From positions 9,991,201 through 10,055,200 of the forward strand of contig OW203984.1 in the NCBI GenBank assembly GCA_934047225.1: a stretch of 64,000 bases of DNA, read 5' to 3'. Source of the stretch: Ypsolopha sequella (taxonomy: Eukaryota > Arthropoda > Insecta > Lepidoptera > Ypsolophidae). The notes below the pieces were generated by a model. That model was not told the DNA's origin. It saw nothing but the letters and a program-made list of their open reading frames with translations, and made no database searches. Positions 19,401 to 29,194 of the stretch are shown here, piece after piece; within the stretch, counting starts at the first letter, position 1, and the number at the start of each line of letters is the position of its first letter. A program made the position numbers and the translations under genes.

Positions 19401-22400
19401 ACTCATCAAGGATCTACCATCAGAGCTACTAAATGCCCCATTCGAATTTAGAGACTCCGAATCAAGAAAAACGCTGGGACTACAGTGGAATGCTTCGTCG
19501 GACACTTTTACATTCTCAAACAACATCGATTGTAACACAGACAAGACTCAATATACTAAACGACAGTTGTTATCCGACGTAGCTAAAATATACGATCCTT
19601 TGGGCTGGTACCAACCACTTACAATCAAAGCGAAGATTCTATTTCAAAAAACATGGTCGTTGAATATCTCATGGGACGACGAACTGCCAGAGAGCTTCTT
19701 AAAAGAATGGTTACAAATAAAAGATGACCTGAAAAACATTCCAACTTTCTCAATCCCAAGATACTTGGGCTGTATGGATCACTCATTTCAAATACATGGA
19801 TTCTGTGACGCCTCGGAAAAGAGTTACGCATGTGCAATACACATAGTAACACTCAATCATAAAGGAGAATCTACATCAAAATTAGTGGCCGCTAAATCAA
19901 AAGTCGCGCCACGTAACAAGGAAGTCTCTCTACCCAGGCTTGAGCTCCTAGGTCCAGTTTTACTGTCGCAGCTGATGAAAGAATTTCTGGAGACCGTCTC
20001 TGCAGAATTATTCCAGGTTTATGCCTGGACCGACTCTATGGTCGTCTTAGGATGGCTACATGGAAATACTTCAAGATGGAAACAATTTGTAGCCAACAGA
20101 GTAAACCAAATCAAGGAAGTCATCCCGTCTTCGGCTTGGCATCATGTGAAATCTGGAGACAACGCCGCAGACTGCGCCACACGGGGAATGAGCGCAGCCA
20201 ATTTGTTAGAGCACAATTTATGGTGGGATGGGTCAAAATGGCTACTCACTTTCAATCACAATAACTTTCAGTTGAAAACATTTCCAGACCCCACACTCGA
20301 AGTTAAAAGAGCTAGTGTAAACAGCGCCTTACTACAAAGTCAAGTTTCATTTATAACGGATTTATTAAATAAAAATAGCTCCATAACAAGAAGCGCAAAA
20401 ATTACTGCATGGATATTACGTTTCATAGCGCGAGTACGAAATACTCAGGTTTCGATGCATAACAGTACATTGAGTCCGGCTGAAATACAAAGTGCCTACA
20501 ACCTCATTATCAAGAATGTGCAAAAATGCGACTTCTATGACGAAATTAAACAATTGAAGAAAAATGGAAATGTTATTAATAGCAGCAAACTCTCATCGCT
20601 TACACAGAGAGTCTTACGAGTCGGGGGACGACTTGTGAATGCCAGCATCAGCTACGCAGCAAAGTATCGCGTTATATTGACGTCTACGAGTCGTCTCACT
20701 GAGTTAGTCATCATCAAGAAAGACAACGTACCACCGGACAAGTGGGCAATGGGACGCGTCGGGGAGATTCACCCCGGAAAGGAAGGACATGTCCGGGTCG
20801 TTACGTTAAAAACGCAAAACAATGTTCTGAAACGTCCAATCAACAAGTTAATTATGTTGCCCGTAAACAACAACGTAATTGAGCAAACTGTTGACACATC
20901 ACAACCTGCGGAACCAACATCAACGCTAAGCTCAACAAAGAATAAATCCAAAGGACGCCAAAAGGTGCGCGGAAATGCATTAAGGGGTTTATTCGCTACA
21001 GCATTAATATTTATGTCTCTGTTGTCACCGAGCATTCAGCAAACGTCAGCATCGTACAAGGTATCGCCACTGAATGGCAGTCAAACCTTTTACTTTGACA
21101 AGATCTCAGATCTTCAACATATCAGAGACGAGTGGAAGTTGGTTGTCTACCATAATATGACGTCATTTTGGCAAGGTGTGGAAGATATAAGCCTTTACAT
21201 CACTCATTTGAAGAAAGTTTGTCGCACCATGTATAAACATAAAAATAATCAATATGAAGGCGTGTTACTTCAGTTGGAGCACCAATTAAATGAAATCATT
21301 CACTACAATAACATACTCAAGTTTCAAAACAAACAACGATACAAACGAGGATTGATAAATGGAGTTGGAAATGTAGCAAGCTTCCTGTTTGGAGTACTGG
21401 ACGATAGATTCGCTGACCAGTACAAAAAGGATATTGAGAAAATTGCATTGAATGAAAATCATCTTCAAAACCTCATCCGAAACCAGACACTAATTGTGGA
21501 ATCAGAATATAATATCCTGCGACGGCATGAAGGCATAATTAACACTCAGTTTCATTTCATGACACAATCTCTTAAGAACGTATCTATGGAAGTCAATGAA
21601 TCGCGGCTCGATAGTCAGAATGGCCTATTCATTACGTCATCGACTTTGTCCGCAAACATCATTTTATCAAACTTGCGAAGTATTCAACAAAGTTTGATCG
21701 CAGCTATAACCGACGTCACTCACGGGCGCGTCGATATTCACCTGTTATCCCCGGAGCAATTAGAAACGCAAGTCCAAACCATCACGCATCATCTACAGGG
21801 TGATCTCATCATACCCAATATGGAGAACATCCGAGACTTGTACAAGATATTGCGGGTCTATGCAAGAATTATCGACAACTACCTCATTATGGAAATCAAA
21901 ATTCCTCTAGTCACCAATGAAGTTTACGAATTGGACAAGATCATAAGCCTACCATACAAGAAAGAACTGCACACATATCGTTTAACAACAGCATACCCGT
22001 ACTTGGCATTCAACTTGAGAAAGGACATAGCCCTTCTGTTGTCGCAAAACGACATGCAGAGATGCATTCATTCATCACAAAAGAACATACTATGTCCCAT
22101 TGATACACCAATCTACGATATGAGAACAAGACAATCTATTTGTGATCTGAAATTAGTAAACATGGATCAAAATAAAGAAACAACCTGTACTTCCGAGCTA
22201 CTAAGTTGCGCCGATAGATGGGTCAAATTACAAAACAAGCAGAATGACTGGCTGTACACTTGTTGCGAAGAATGCACAGTGCGCATTTTATGTCCAGCTG
22301 ATACGGAAATACAATCACTGTCGGGAAATGGCATCGTGAGTCTAGGTCAAGGCTGCACTTTGAAGGGTAATACCTTCACCATCTTCTCACATAAAAACTT

Positions 22401-22815
22401 TTTCGATCATATCAACACAGAAGTTGAAAAGATGGAGATCCCACAAATGTCCATATTAAACAGCATATTAAAGACCAACGTGCTTGACAACGCTACGCCA
22501 CCAGTCTTTCAAGAAGACCATTCAATCAGTTGGAATAGACTACGGGCCCAGATTGAGGAACTGAAGCAGCAATCCTCTCAATCTCTCACTATACACGATG
22601 TCCACCTATACATCGTATCATACAGCGTTGGGGGATTGTTTATACTGGCGGTACTTATCGTGGGAATCATCTGCATTAGGAGGAGACTACGGAAGACGCC
22701 CGCTGTCCAGAACATACCGGTGCCGCAGCCGCGGACACTGCACAGGACTACGGCAGACAACAGTACCTCACCAGAAGTGCAATTAGTAAACTTCGGTGTA
22801 CCTAAGACTATTTAA
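16402..22815 (+). CDS. BEL/Pao gag-pol-env polyprotein, integrase core deleted in frame
   Basis: 2137 residues. Gag: a DUF1759-type capsid region (~205-390), then Cys/His zinc knuckles at ~432-445 (CLLCGLDHKLFQC) and ~464-490. Protease (DUF1758 type): LLDQGSQ at ~560. RT: TADIEKMF at ~880 and YMDD at ~958. RNase H: FCDAS at ~1134. The start of the integrase zinc-binding region (VGGRL, ~1406) runs within ~30 residues directly into the post-integrase DUF5641 region (VPPDKWAMGRV, ~1440), so the HHCC half and the whole DDE core are missing. Envelope: hydrophobic signal-like segment ~1527-1550, furin-type site RYKR at 1646-1649 followed by a Gly-rich fusion-peptide-like GLINGVGN, and a C-terminal membrane anchor ~2070-2093 with a short basic tail. 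This is the layout of baculovirus-F-like envelopes. All parts share one frame. It cannot integrate by itself; envelope function is untested. Confidence 0.9.
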   Translation: MADVLFNRQGEILREIESVNTNFKKDSAARKTTEYLIKRVDTLDLLWREFDLNNTKLQSYEDKTCDYFSRNIYEELKSYYEKTKIMISSYNKPIEPKSTVQFHLPIFTDTDEVGQLISQQGTNFRAFERLMNRVNDSRMEEKWEIEDELKNLQRLWNSIDHFHLRIDNILQGSNDDYEHDFESTERRYLEIKKKLNRKLSSSDHLRIATPQLDIPDFFGKYTQWPTFYDLFNEGIHKSKYLTKTQKMQHLKSKVKGEAERLIQHLNITAENYDTAWNLLTNRFNNPLVLFTNHIEVFLNQPVIQKQTSYELKKLYDTTMECIFAIHNLGIDTSTWDPILVHLVSKKLDADTYTDFQISRSSPRDLPVFDDFMAFIERKFMALEPNQRKGKEPAASVKQPDQQQSWYKGSNINLRKSVTKSYQAIATSHKHKCLLCGLDHKLFQCKRFLNQPADTIIKTIEKLHICQNCLHKHNDTICPSKKKCQICNGNHNTIIHDAVVSVSANPKPPSVPTATASSSNSQSRQYNVNYVANEDEEILLTTLSLNIKASDGTFINFRALLDQGSQISLVSENAAQLLGLRRQHYQASISGIGTSSKQSKGKVTLECQSIYGDYEFTTEALVVSRVINNLPSTTLRRTSWEHLQHTRLADPQYHVSKPIDILLDASVYSEIIMSGLVKGAHQSPIAQQTKLGWILSGQVQTFACNVVIKNLDDIKKYWEVEEINQSSGPLTVNEQYCEDHFQANTQRLENGRYEVAIPMKPGFEEQLGHSKPRAVAQFIQQEKRMSKSSLLSERYKKFMDEYEQLGHMRPADSQSTGAACYLPHHAVLKLDSTTTALRIVFNASSRTSSGLSLNDLMESGPNLQQDLLSLILKWRQFKYVITADIEKMFRQIHVREADQHLQSIVWRVLPHDLLREYHLTTITYGTKAAPFLAMRTLQQIGRDNAATFKLAASALENSFYMDDLLAGSNSINQAKKLQHELSIVLKKAGMNLRKWSSNEPKLIKDLPSELLNAPFEFRDSESRKTLGLQWNASSDTFTFSNNIDCNTDKTQYTKRQLLSDVAKIYDPLGWYQPLTIKAKILFQKTWSLNISWDDELPESFLKEWLQIKDDLKNIPTFSIPRYLGCMDHSFQIHGFCDASEKSYACAIHIVTLNHKGESTSKLVAAKSKVAPRNKEVSLPRLELLGPVLLSQLMKEFLETVSAELFQVYAWTDSMVVLGWLHGNTSRWKQFVANRVNQIKEVIPSSAWHHVKSGDNAADCATRGMSAANLLEHNLWWDGSKWLLTFNHNNFQLKTFPDPTLEVKRASVNSALLQSQVSFITDLLNKNSSITRSAKITAWILRFIARVRNTQVSMHNSTLSPAEIQSAYNLIIKNVQKCDFYDEIKQLKKNGNVINSSKLSSLTQRVLRVGGRLVNASISYAAKYRVILTSTSRLTELVIIKKDNVPPDKWAMGRVGEIHPGKEGHVRVVTLKTQNNVLKRPINKLIMLPVNNNVIEQTVDTSQPAEPTSTLSSTKNKSKGRQKVRGNALRGLFATALIFMSLLSPSIQQTSASYKVSPLNGSQTFYFDKISDLQHIRDEWKLVVYHNMTSFWQGVEDISLYITHLKKVCRTMYKHKNNQYEGVLLQLEHQLNEIIHYNNILKFQNKQRYKRGLINGVGNVASFLFGVLDDRFADQYKKDIEKIALNENHLQNLIRNQTLIVESEYNILRRHEGIINTQFHFMTQSLKNVSMEVNESRLDSQNGLFITSSTLSANIILSNLRSIQQSLIAAITDVTHGRVDIHLLSPEQLETQVQTITHHLQGDLIIPNMENIRDLYKILRVYARIIDNYLIMEIKIPLVTNEVYELDKIISLPYKKELHTYRLTTAYPYLAFNLRKDIALLLSQNDMQRCIHSSQKNILCPIDTPIYDMRTRQSICDLKLVNMDQNKETTCTSELLSCADRWVKLQNKQNDWLYTCCEECTVRILCPADTEIQSLSGNGIVSLGQGCTLKGNTFTIFSHKNFFDHINTEVEKMEIPQMSILNSILKTNVLDNATPPVFQEDHSISWNRLRAQIEELKQQSSQSLTIHDVHLYIVSYSVGGLFILAVLIVGIICIRRRLRKTPAVQNIPVPQPRTLHRTTADNSTSPEVQLVNFGVPKTI

Positions 22816-22893
22816 TTAATTTGCAATATTTAGAAATTAGAAATGAAATAATTTAAGTTTCTAGATTTATATTCTTCTTTGTTCTCGGCAGCA

Positions 22894-23084
22894 TGTACAG
22901 TCAACTGTCCAAAGATTATTATTTTGTAATACTTTAGCGTAAGCATTTTATAGTTTACTTATTTTGCAAAACAATCATCGTACAATCAGTGAAATATACG
23001 CACTCTACATTAGCGGTTGTTTTCTTCATAAATACGCCGCTCTTCATTCAATCATCTATAAAACTGTAGAGAGAAATCCCTACA
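22894..23084 (+). repeat. 3' LTR of BEL/Pao element (191 bp)
   Basis: Same sequence as 15648-15838 by visual comparison over its full length. The expected purine-rich tract directly upstream is not obvious (CTTTGTTCTCGGCAGCA precedes it); the nearest purine-rich stretch is ~22827-22850. Confidence 0.95.
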
Positions 23085-23089
23085 CATAT

Positions 23090-24149
23090 TATAGGACTAG
23101 GTAAGGTTAGGTGTTATAGTTAGGGTGATGAACTATTTAGCTCAGTATAACTTGGCAATCGATAATATTTATGGATTGATATAAGTTCTATTGATTATTT
23201 AAGTAGACACTTTTTGCTTTTAAACACACTAATTTGAAGATGCGTGAGTATTTTTCAAGAATTCAGTAAATTTAACATTATTATTATAGAAATTTATGTC
23301 GTATAATTTGTATAAATGATTTCTGCTTTTGTAAATACCTGGCGTCGCCCAGTCACTGAAGATGATTTTACTTTTGTAAGAAACTTTTTACATCTTAAAC
23401 GTATTTTCGAACTCTTTGGAGACTATGTTAAAAAGTTCGTTTTGATCGTCCTGGAGAAGATTAAAATGTGGTAATTTAACTTCTAGGTTTGCTTTAAAAC
23501 AATCTACTTTGTGAGTTGTAATAGGCCTGCAATAGGCTTTTTTGGGCAATATATAATATATATAGTTATTTAAACATACTGGACCAAATATTCTATATAC
23601 ATGTACACTATTAGATACATTAAAATTTATATTTATTTATTTTCCAAGGTTTCTTCTGTTATTCTGCAGCAACGTGCCAAATTTCAACTCAATCGACGCA
23701 GCCGTTTTTGAGTTATGTCATGGATCCTTTTTATTTCATTCCCATTTTTCGAACCATGAAAAGATAAAAGTAGTTAGACAAAGGAGTTCGGGCTTGGAGA
23801 AATCGTCAACGACTAACGCAATAATGTACAAAAAGATCTCATTCCCCTAATATATTTATCTCAATAAAGGATTTTCATGGGAAGGATAAAATTGAATTCG
23901 AAAATAATTTTACGTCTTTATACTCGTACTTATGAACTTTGTGAAAATCATAAATGCGAAATTAAAAACAAATAATTTAACATAAAATAATTAATCAGTT
24001 TCAGCTATTTAAACGTATTTCATCAAAAGCTGAAATCGTAAATTGTTAATATTGTCTAATTAGGATTGTAATTTGTATTTGATTTATGATATTATATTGC
24101 TTATGTATTTTAATAATGTAAAATACGCATAGATCATTCATCCATACTT
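23090..24149. other. Intergenic DNA, no gene seen
   Basis: Begins after the right CATAT duplication. AT-rich; no domain, tRNA or clear repeat ends were identified. Confidence 0.4.
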
Positions 24150-24428
24150 CCATTCCACTGTTGAACACCTTTCCAAGATTTCGCGACTCTTGGCGGTCTT
24201 CTTGGAAGAAATGCCCATACCATTATGCCCATACTCACACACACTGGGCAGGCGGGTTGGTGAGCGCGGTGTCGAAACACCCGCAATTTACCCGCGACAT
24301 ATCATTATACGAGTATTCCCGTCTTTGTGAAAATTTCAACTGGCTACCTACAGACAGACGAACATACCGACAGCGGAGGCTTAGTAATAGGGTCTCGTTT
24401 GGCACCCTTTGGGTATGGAACCCTAAAA
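24150..24428 (+). repeat. Two abutting interspersed repeat fragments
   Basis: 24150-24300 holds CCTTTCCAAGATTTCGCGAC, a CTTGGCGGTCTTCTTGG block and GGGCAGGCGGGTTGGTGAGC (the WDRLMAVY repeat family, as at 48955-49322). 24335-24428 is the 3' part of the SINE-like family (GACAGCGGAGGCTTAGTAAT ... GGAACCCTAAAAA). The open frame 24161-24445 spans this junction and is not a gene. Confidence 0.65.
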
Positions 24429-24978
24429 ATGCCGTGTCGCAATAACTGAATCAAGCTACGAATAATTCTCTTCGTAGGAATCAAGATTATATTATTTATA
24501 GCAAAGACTCGGAGATCTCTAAATATTGTTATAGATAGATAGAAAAACCACTTGCGTTTATTTATTTTTTTGCAAATTTACATAAACCAATTTTACATGC
24601 ATAAAAAATTTAAAAGATTAAAAAAAAAAAGTCTTACAAAGATGTGTCGACGAATGGGGACTCAAATCAGATTGAAGACAACTTCAAGTTGTAATTTAAG
24701 TAAGTGGTAATCGGTTTCAGAGAATGAAGCTCATTTGCACAGTAATGGCCTGAATTTATTGTTTATTAGAGCTGAAAATGGCAGAAAATGGCTTTTATCT
24801 GCTACCATACTCCAATAAGGTAATTATAATATCAAAGGTGGTTTTATAAGTACCTATAACATTGTTTGACCGATGTTATATACTATTAAATAATTAAACC
24901 GCAATTCTGCGCTGTGATTGGCCAAATTTATTATAGCATTGGTAGAGACCCAAACACAAGCGACGACCAGTTAAGGCA
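24429..24978. other. Intergenic DNA, no gene seen
   Basis: AT-rich, no recognised feature. Confidence 0.4.
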
Positions 24979-25265
24979 ACTTTAGAAAAAAAATGTACTT
25001 ACTAGAATAATTATTGAAAATCTGCTCAAAGTAAATGCGTTGATATAGCAACATGGTTTTCATAGACAACGTCTTTGATGAGCGAAAATTTTAAGTTTTG
25101 CTAAAATCGGCCGCTTTTGGCATAAGTTAAATTTTAGCTCATCAAAGACGTTGTCTATGAAAACTATGCTATTTAAAAATAGTTCATTGCTATATCTACG
25201 CATTTACTTAAGCAGATTTTCAATAATTATTCTAGTAAGTAAATAATGTTTTTTTTTTCTAAAGT
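24979..25265. mobile_element. Foldback element (~287 bp)
   Basis: Left arm from ACTTTAGAAAAAAA through TACTTACTAGAATAATTATT, AATCTGCT, AAATGCGT and CATAGACAACGTCTTTGATG is mirrored on the right down to TTCTAAAGT. Arms exceed 100 bp with small indels, around a short centre near AATCGGCCGCTTTTGG. No coding sequence; MITE-like. Confidence 0.85.
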
Positions 25266-25440
25266 GGCAGCACTTCTGCAGCATATAGCCCCTTTATTCT
25301 CAAGCCACACCCTCTTTTCTCGTTCCCGCTTCTGATTGGGTCCCGGTAATTCCGTCAAACGTACTTGGACTTTATGAACGAGTGTTCATTTCTCATTTTT
25401 CTTGATATTGTTAGTTATAAATATTATAAATAATAATAAT

Positions 25441-25567
25441 CGCCGGTGAAACGCGGGTGTACCGAGTGTGGACTTGCATTTCACAGTTCACACTCGGGAA
25501 CACCTCTGACACCCCCACGGGGATTCATGCTGTAACGATATATTTATTTTATTTTATTTTATTTTAT
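25441..25567 (+). repeat. GTGAAACGCGGGTG-family repeat with (ATTTT)n tail
   Basis: Matches 10155-10215 and the inverted copies at 2494 and 48866. Ends in an ATTTTATTTT microsatellite. Confidence 0.6.
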
Positions 25568-26186
25568 ATAAATAATGTCACGCTAAGATGATATTTTTGA
25601 TAGTATTGTGTGCAACGATAGACATTTAGACACTTGTGCAGTCTATTACGAAACGCGTCCCAATGTCTCACAATGTTACAGTTGCACAAAATATTATTAT
25701 ATTTGCGTACGAGTAATAATAGTCTTGAATTTTATAACAAATATCTGACTGAGTAATACTTTTACCAATCCGAGATTCCTTGAAATAAACTTTAACCGCT
25801 GTCGAGTCGGGACCTAATACGATACTTGCATGTACTTTACTTGGATTCTTGGCATTTTTCACCAAACATTGTTGACAAAGTAACGCTTATTGGAATCCTG
25901 AGGCCATGAATAATACATCGGGCCCCCGAGCATCTGAGGAACTCTAATTTATGTCCGTTTAGGACGAGCGGTACAAATCGGGGAGACTTTGCTTTGTGAC
26001 GTGATTTTGGTGATTGTTTTTATGAGTAAGTGGTTTTCAGAGAACTCTATACGTAGAATAGTACAGTTATCATTTGTTTTATACACGAGTGTATAATAGA
26101 GTATCTTAGTTTGGGATGAATTCGCTCTTCATGATTTTTTTTTACTCATGATATGCATAATCTTTCGTATAAATATAGGTTATGTG
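25568..26186. other. Intergenic DNA, no gene seen
   Basis: No supported exon; the minus frame at 25668-25865 has no recognised domain. Confidence 0.4.
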
Positions 26187-26480
26187 CTTGTAGGTGGCAG
26201 AGCTGGTAACCGGGCTCGACTGTGGAGGTACCACCATCTCAGTCACAAACCCCCCGAAGTTATTCGGGGGAGAGTAAGAGGACAGCTCTCAAACAGGCAC
26301 ATCCACGTGTGACGTGGCTGGACCGACTGATGGCGGTATATCCATCCCCAATTGCCGGGCCCTATACAAAACAGACTGGTGACGGACGGCGGCGTCAGCT
26401 AAGGTTGCCAATTCCCAACCCGGGAGATTTGAACATATCGGCAGGGGGGTCTCACTTGACCACGTGACCCGCGATAAATA
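26187..26480 (+). repeat. Interspersed repeat (WDRLMAVY family)
   Basis: GGTGGCAGAGCTGGTAACCG, GGGCTCGACTGTGGAGGTAC, a segment translating as WLDRLMAVYPSPIAG and ACAGACTGGTGACGG. Other copies: 48955-49322 (minus), 54714-55050 (plus), fragments at 24150, 27640 and 52130. Probably LINE-derived; the frames across it are broken in each copy. Confidence 0.7.
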
Positions 26481-26814
26481 CCTACCGCGACGCAACCCGT
26501 CGTCGGCACTAGAGTCAGTCGAGTGTTACGCACGCTCTGTGATACACGTTCTCACTTGTACCTACGCGTCTCGACTTTTCATGTTCTGTTCTGGCTATGG
26601 ATAGTCAAAGAAAGCTTACATACATACTTGTCACTTTATTAGGTCGTCAAAATATAAATATATAAATAATTTACTCTCAGTGAAGATGCATTTCAGGTCT
26701 ATTTATCAATATACAATACAGTGGTCGTATATAATGTATAAGTAATAAAACAAAATATTACATCATTCATTTATAAATAATTTTACAAACTAAAATATAT
26801 TTTGACATTAATTA

Positions 26815-27058
26815 ATGCAGCCAAATTCATACTGAAGACACGGTAAGTTGTCGGTATCAGGGTTCGATGACCTTTTTTGGGAAATTCGAAAATTATTTCC
26901 TTATTTTAAAAAACCCTGTTCCCTACAAATGCAAGCCTAGCGCCGAGTCAATTACTATGGTAGGTAGGTCAACATATTATTTTGTGAAATTAACAATACT
27001 TGTTATCGATCGGTGATACTGATCATTTACCAAGCATCCAGTATGAATTTGGCTGCAT
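26815..27058. mobile_element. TIR element, CCAAATTCATACTGGAGAC family, copy A (244 bp)
   Basis: Ends ATGCAGCCAAATTCATACTG and its inverted copy CAGTATGAATTTGGCTGCAT. Shares the inner terminal sequence with 37861-38461. Non-coding. Confidence 0.8.
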
Positions 27059-27233
27059 AAACACCTTATAAAATACCTCTGTCACGCGTGCAACGTTTTA
27101 AACAACCCTACCGAGTGAACAGTGATTTATGACCTTGAGACCGTCACAGTAAAAGAAGCTCTAGCGCGTAGTAATTTCATACATTCTCGCTTGCACGCAC
27201 GTGTGGTACCTGACTGACCTGACTGTAGGCAAT

Positions 27234-27362
27234 TATAAAAAGTTGCCGAACGGCGGGTGCGAGCTAGTTTGTACTTTATTGCTGCTTGGCGAGAGTAGCT
27301 ATTTATTTCAATGTTTTTGCAAAGTGATTCTTCTGTACGTAGTATTTTATTCTGTGATATCG
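27234..27362 (+). promoter_or_regulatory. Possible TATA promoter and untranslated first exon
   Basis: TATAAAA at 27234-27240, an initiator-like CTAGTT ~30 bp downstream (A at 27266), and a donor GGTAAGC (exon end 27362) after ~97 bp. The spacing is right for a short untranslated exon of a plus-strand gene, but no downstream coding exon was identified. Confidence 0.25.
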
Positions 27363-28720
27363 GTAAGCAATTGAATGAAAGTCGGTAATATTTGCAATTT
27401 TTTTAAATTAATTGCTTGGTTTTGTAGAAGCTACTAATATTTGTCCTTTTTCAAGCACATCATGAAAAAAGATATACATAAAAAATTAAAATTTATTTTG
27501 CGCGATCTATCTGTTTCGTTAATGATATTAATTATTTTATTTTAGAAAATCCAGAGAATTTATTGCATTCCGGGAGCTCGGGAGGTTGAACAACATTCCT
27601 AGAGTCTCCCGGGCATTCGAGGAGGGTTGAGAACCCTAGGCGTCACTGATGCGAGGGTTTTGGCACCGTGCTCACCAACTCACCTGCCTAAGAGGGCCAA
27701 CAAGAGTGGAAAATTTACAAACGTTAGAAGAACTTTTACAAAAGTTTCAGAAAACCACAGACATAACACTTCAAAATAGTAAAACTAACGAGTTATCTCT
27801 AGCGACGATTTTATCTTACATGTGCAAATGCAACTCTTAAACAATGAGATTACCTTAGGCCAGAGAATATAAAGTATAGGCCATGCACTTGATAAACTAA
27901 GATAAGGAGATACAGTTACAGTCGGTCACTCATAATTTAAGGTAGTACAATTTTTTTTATCGAAGTATGATTTAATTTCTTTTCCTTATTGTTGTTCGTC
28001 CAAATAAGTTTGCTTTTATTTAGTTATAAAAATAAAGAGTTACATTTCTTAAGATAGCTGTTGTTATTTACTTGTGTTGACTGTACAATTTGATCCAAAA
28101 TAGGCGCGGTAGTGTCGTTCATTTGGCAACGACACTACTGGTAGTGCGGCTGGTAGTGTCGTTGCCAGAAAATGATCCAAAGTCTGTCATTTTATTTCTT
28201 TTGCATCATTTCCTCCCTTGACACCCACTTTTTAACGATATTAAAACTATAGTTTTCAAAGCGCTGAAAAGTTTTGTAACTTTTCCACTACAAAGTAGAA
28301 ATCTTAGAACTTGTTAATCCAAGTAATGTCGCTACCGACTACGAAAGAAACAAAGTTCAACCAGGCTTTAGCTTCGCTGTCTAATTAAAAATTTGTCATA
28401 GTACTTGAATGTCACAGAAGAGAGTTTTCTCCTCTTTTTGAATTTTTGATTCCTTTGAAAGATTTTCTTTGAATAGAAAATAGTTTTTGTTTTCCTGTTC
28501 TGAAACATGAATACTATTCCATCATTATTTAACATCTCTACTTTCATAGAGAAAATTAAGCCAACAACTTAAACTATTTGCGTGTAAAAGCAAATTTATT
28601 TTGTTTCTTAGTAACTCATTAAATGGTTATTTTTATATTATTTCAAACCACTTACAGTAATTAAAAAATTTAATGAAGTTAAAAACTCTACGACTATTAA
28701 ATTATAAGGCATAATATCGA
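27363..28720. other. Intergenic DNA, no gene seen
   Basis: Contains a fragment of the WDRLMAVY repeat near 27640-27690 and a compact set of GTAGTGTCGTT repeats in both orientations at 28110-28170. Otherwise AT-rich and featureless. Confidence 0.4.
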
Positions 28721-29194
28721 AAAACCGGTCATGTGTGAGTAGGACTTGCACCCTGAGGGTTCCGTGCAATTTAAATAGTTTACTAAAATAATTTAACAGA
28801 GATTACACATTTACCACTACCTACAAATTGTATGAAACAAAACTACAGTGAAGTTGGTTGGATATTCAGGGACGTAACCCTAAAACTGCATCATAAATCG
28901 GCGTTTTTAGTATTTGTTGTTTAAACACAACACATAGTACATATTATACAGAAATTTCAAATTCCTAATTACTTTGGACTTTGAGAAAGACCAAAAAACG
29001 GTCCCAAAAATTATTTCGGCTCCATTTTCGTGTTTGAGGCCCCCTTGAAAATTTTTTTACACAACATATCAAAATTTCAGGTCTCTCTCATTCCGTCTAA
29101 GAGATAAAGATCCGTGACATACGGACAGACAGACGGACAGCGGAGTGACATTAACAGGGTTCCGTTTTGCTCATTGGTCACGGAACCCTAAAAA
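28721..29194 (+). repeat. SINE-like GGCCAAGTGCGAG family, long copy
   Basis: Opens AAAACCGGTCATGTGTGAG, then GAGGGTTCCGTGCA; closes CAGACGGACAGCGGAGTGAC, CAGGGTTCCG and GGTCACGGAACCCTAAAAA. Confidence 0.7.

Larger units (their letters stand above)
15648..23084 (+). mobile_element. BEL/Pao LTR retrotransposon with envelope gene, integrase-deleted (7437 bp)
   Basis: Matching 191-bp LTRs, 5-bp target duplication CATAT, a primer-binding-site candidate 3 bp inside, a 560-bp leader with a tandem triplication, and one 2137-codon frame. Gag/protease/RT order and DUF1759/DUF1758-type domains identify BEL/Pao; an F-like envelope makes it an endogenous-retrovirus-like member. The integrase core is absent in frame. 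Identical LTRs and an unbroken frame imply recent insertion, so the deleted form was probably mobilised by integrase supplied in trans. Confidence 0.9.

Noticed and set aside
16402..22815. Treating the 2137-codon frame as a host gene
   Set aside because: Flanking identical LTRs, 5-bp duplication and gag-pol-env domain order show it is a retrotransposon.
26222..26495. Frames of 68-81 codons on both strands
   Set aside because: They lie within the WDRLMAVY repeat family, and the same segment is broken differently in other copies.
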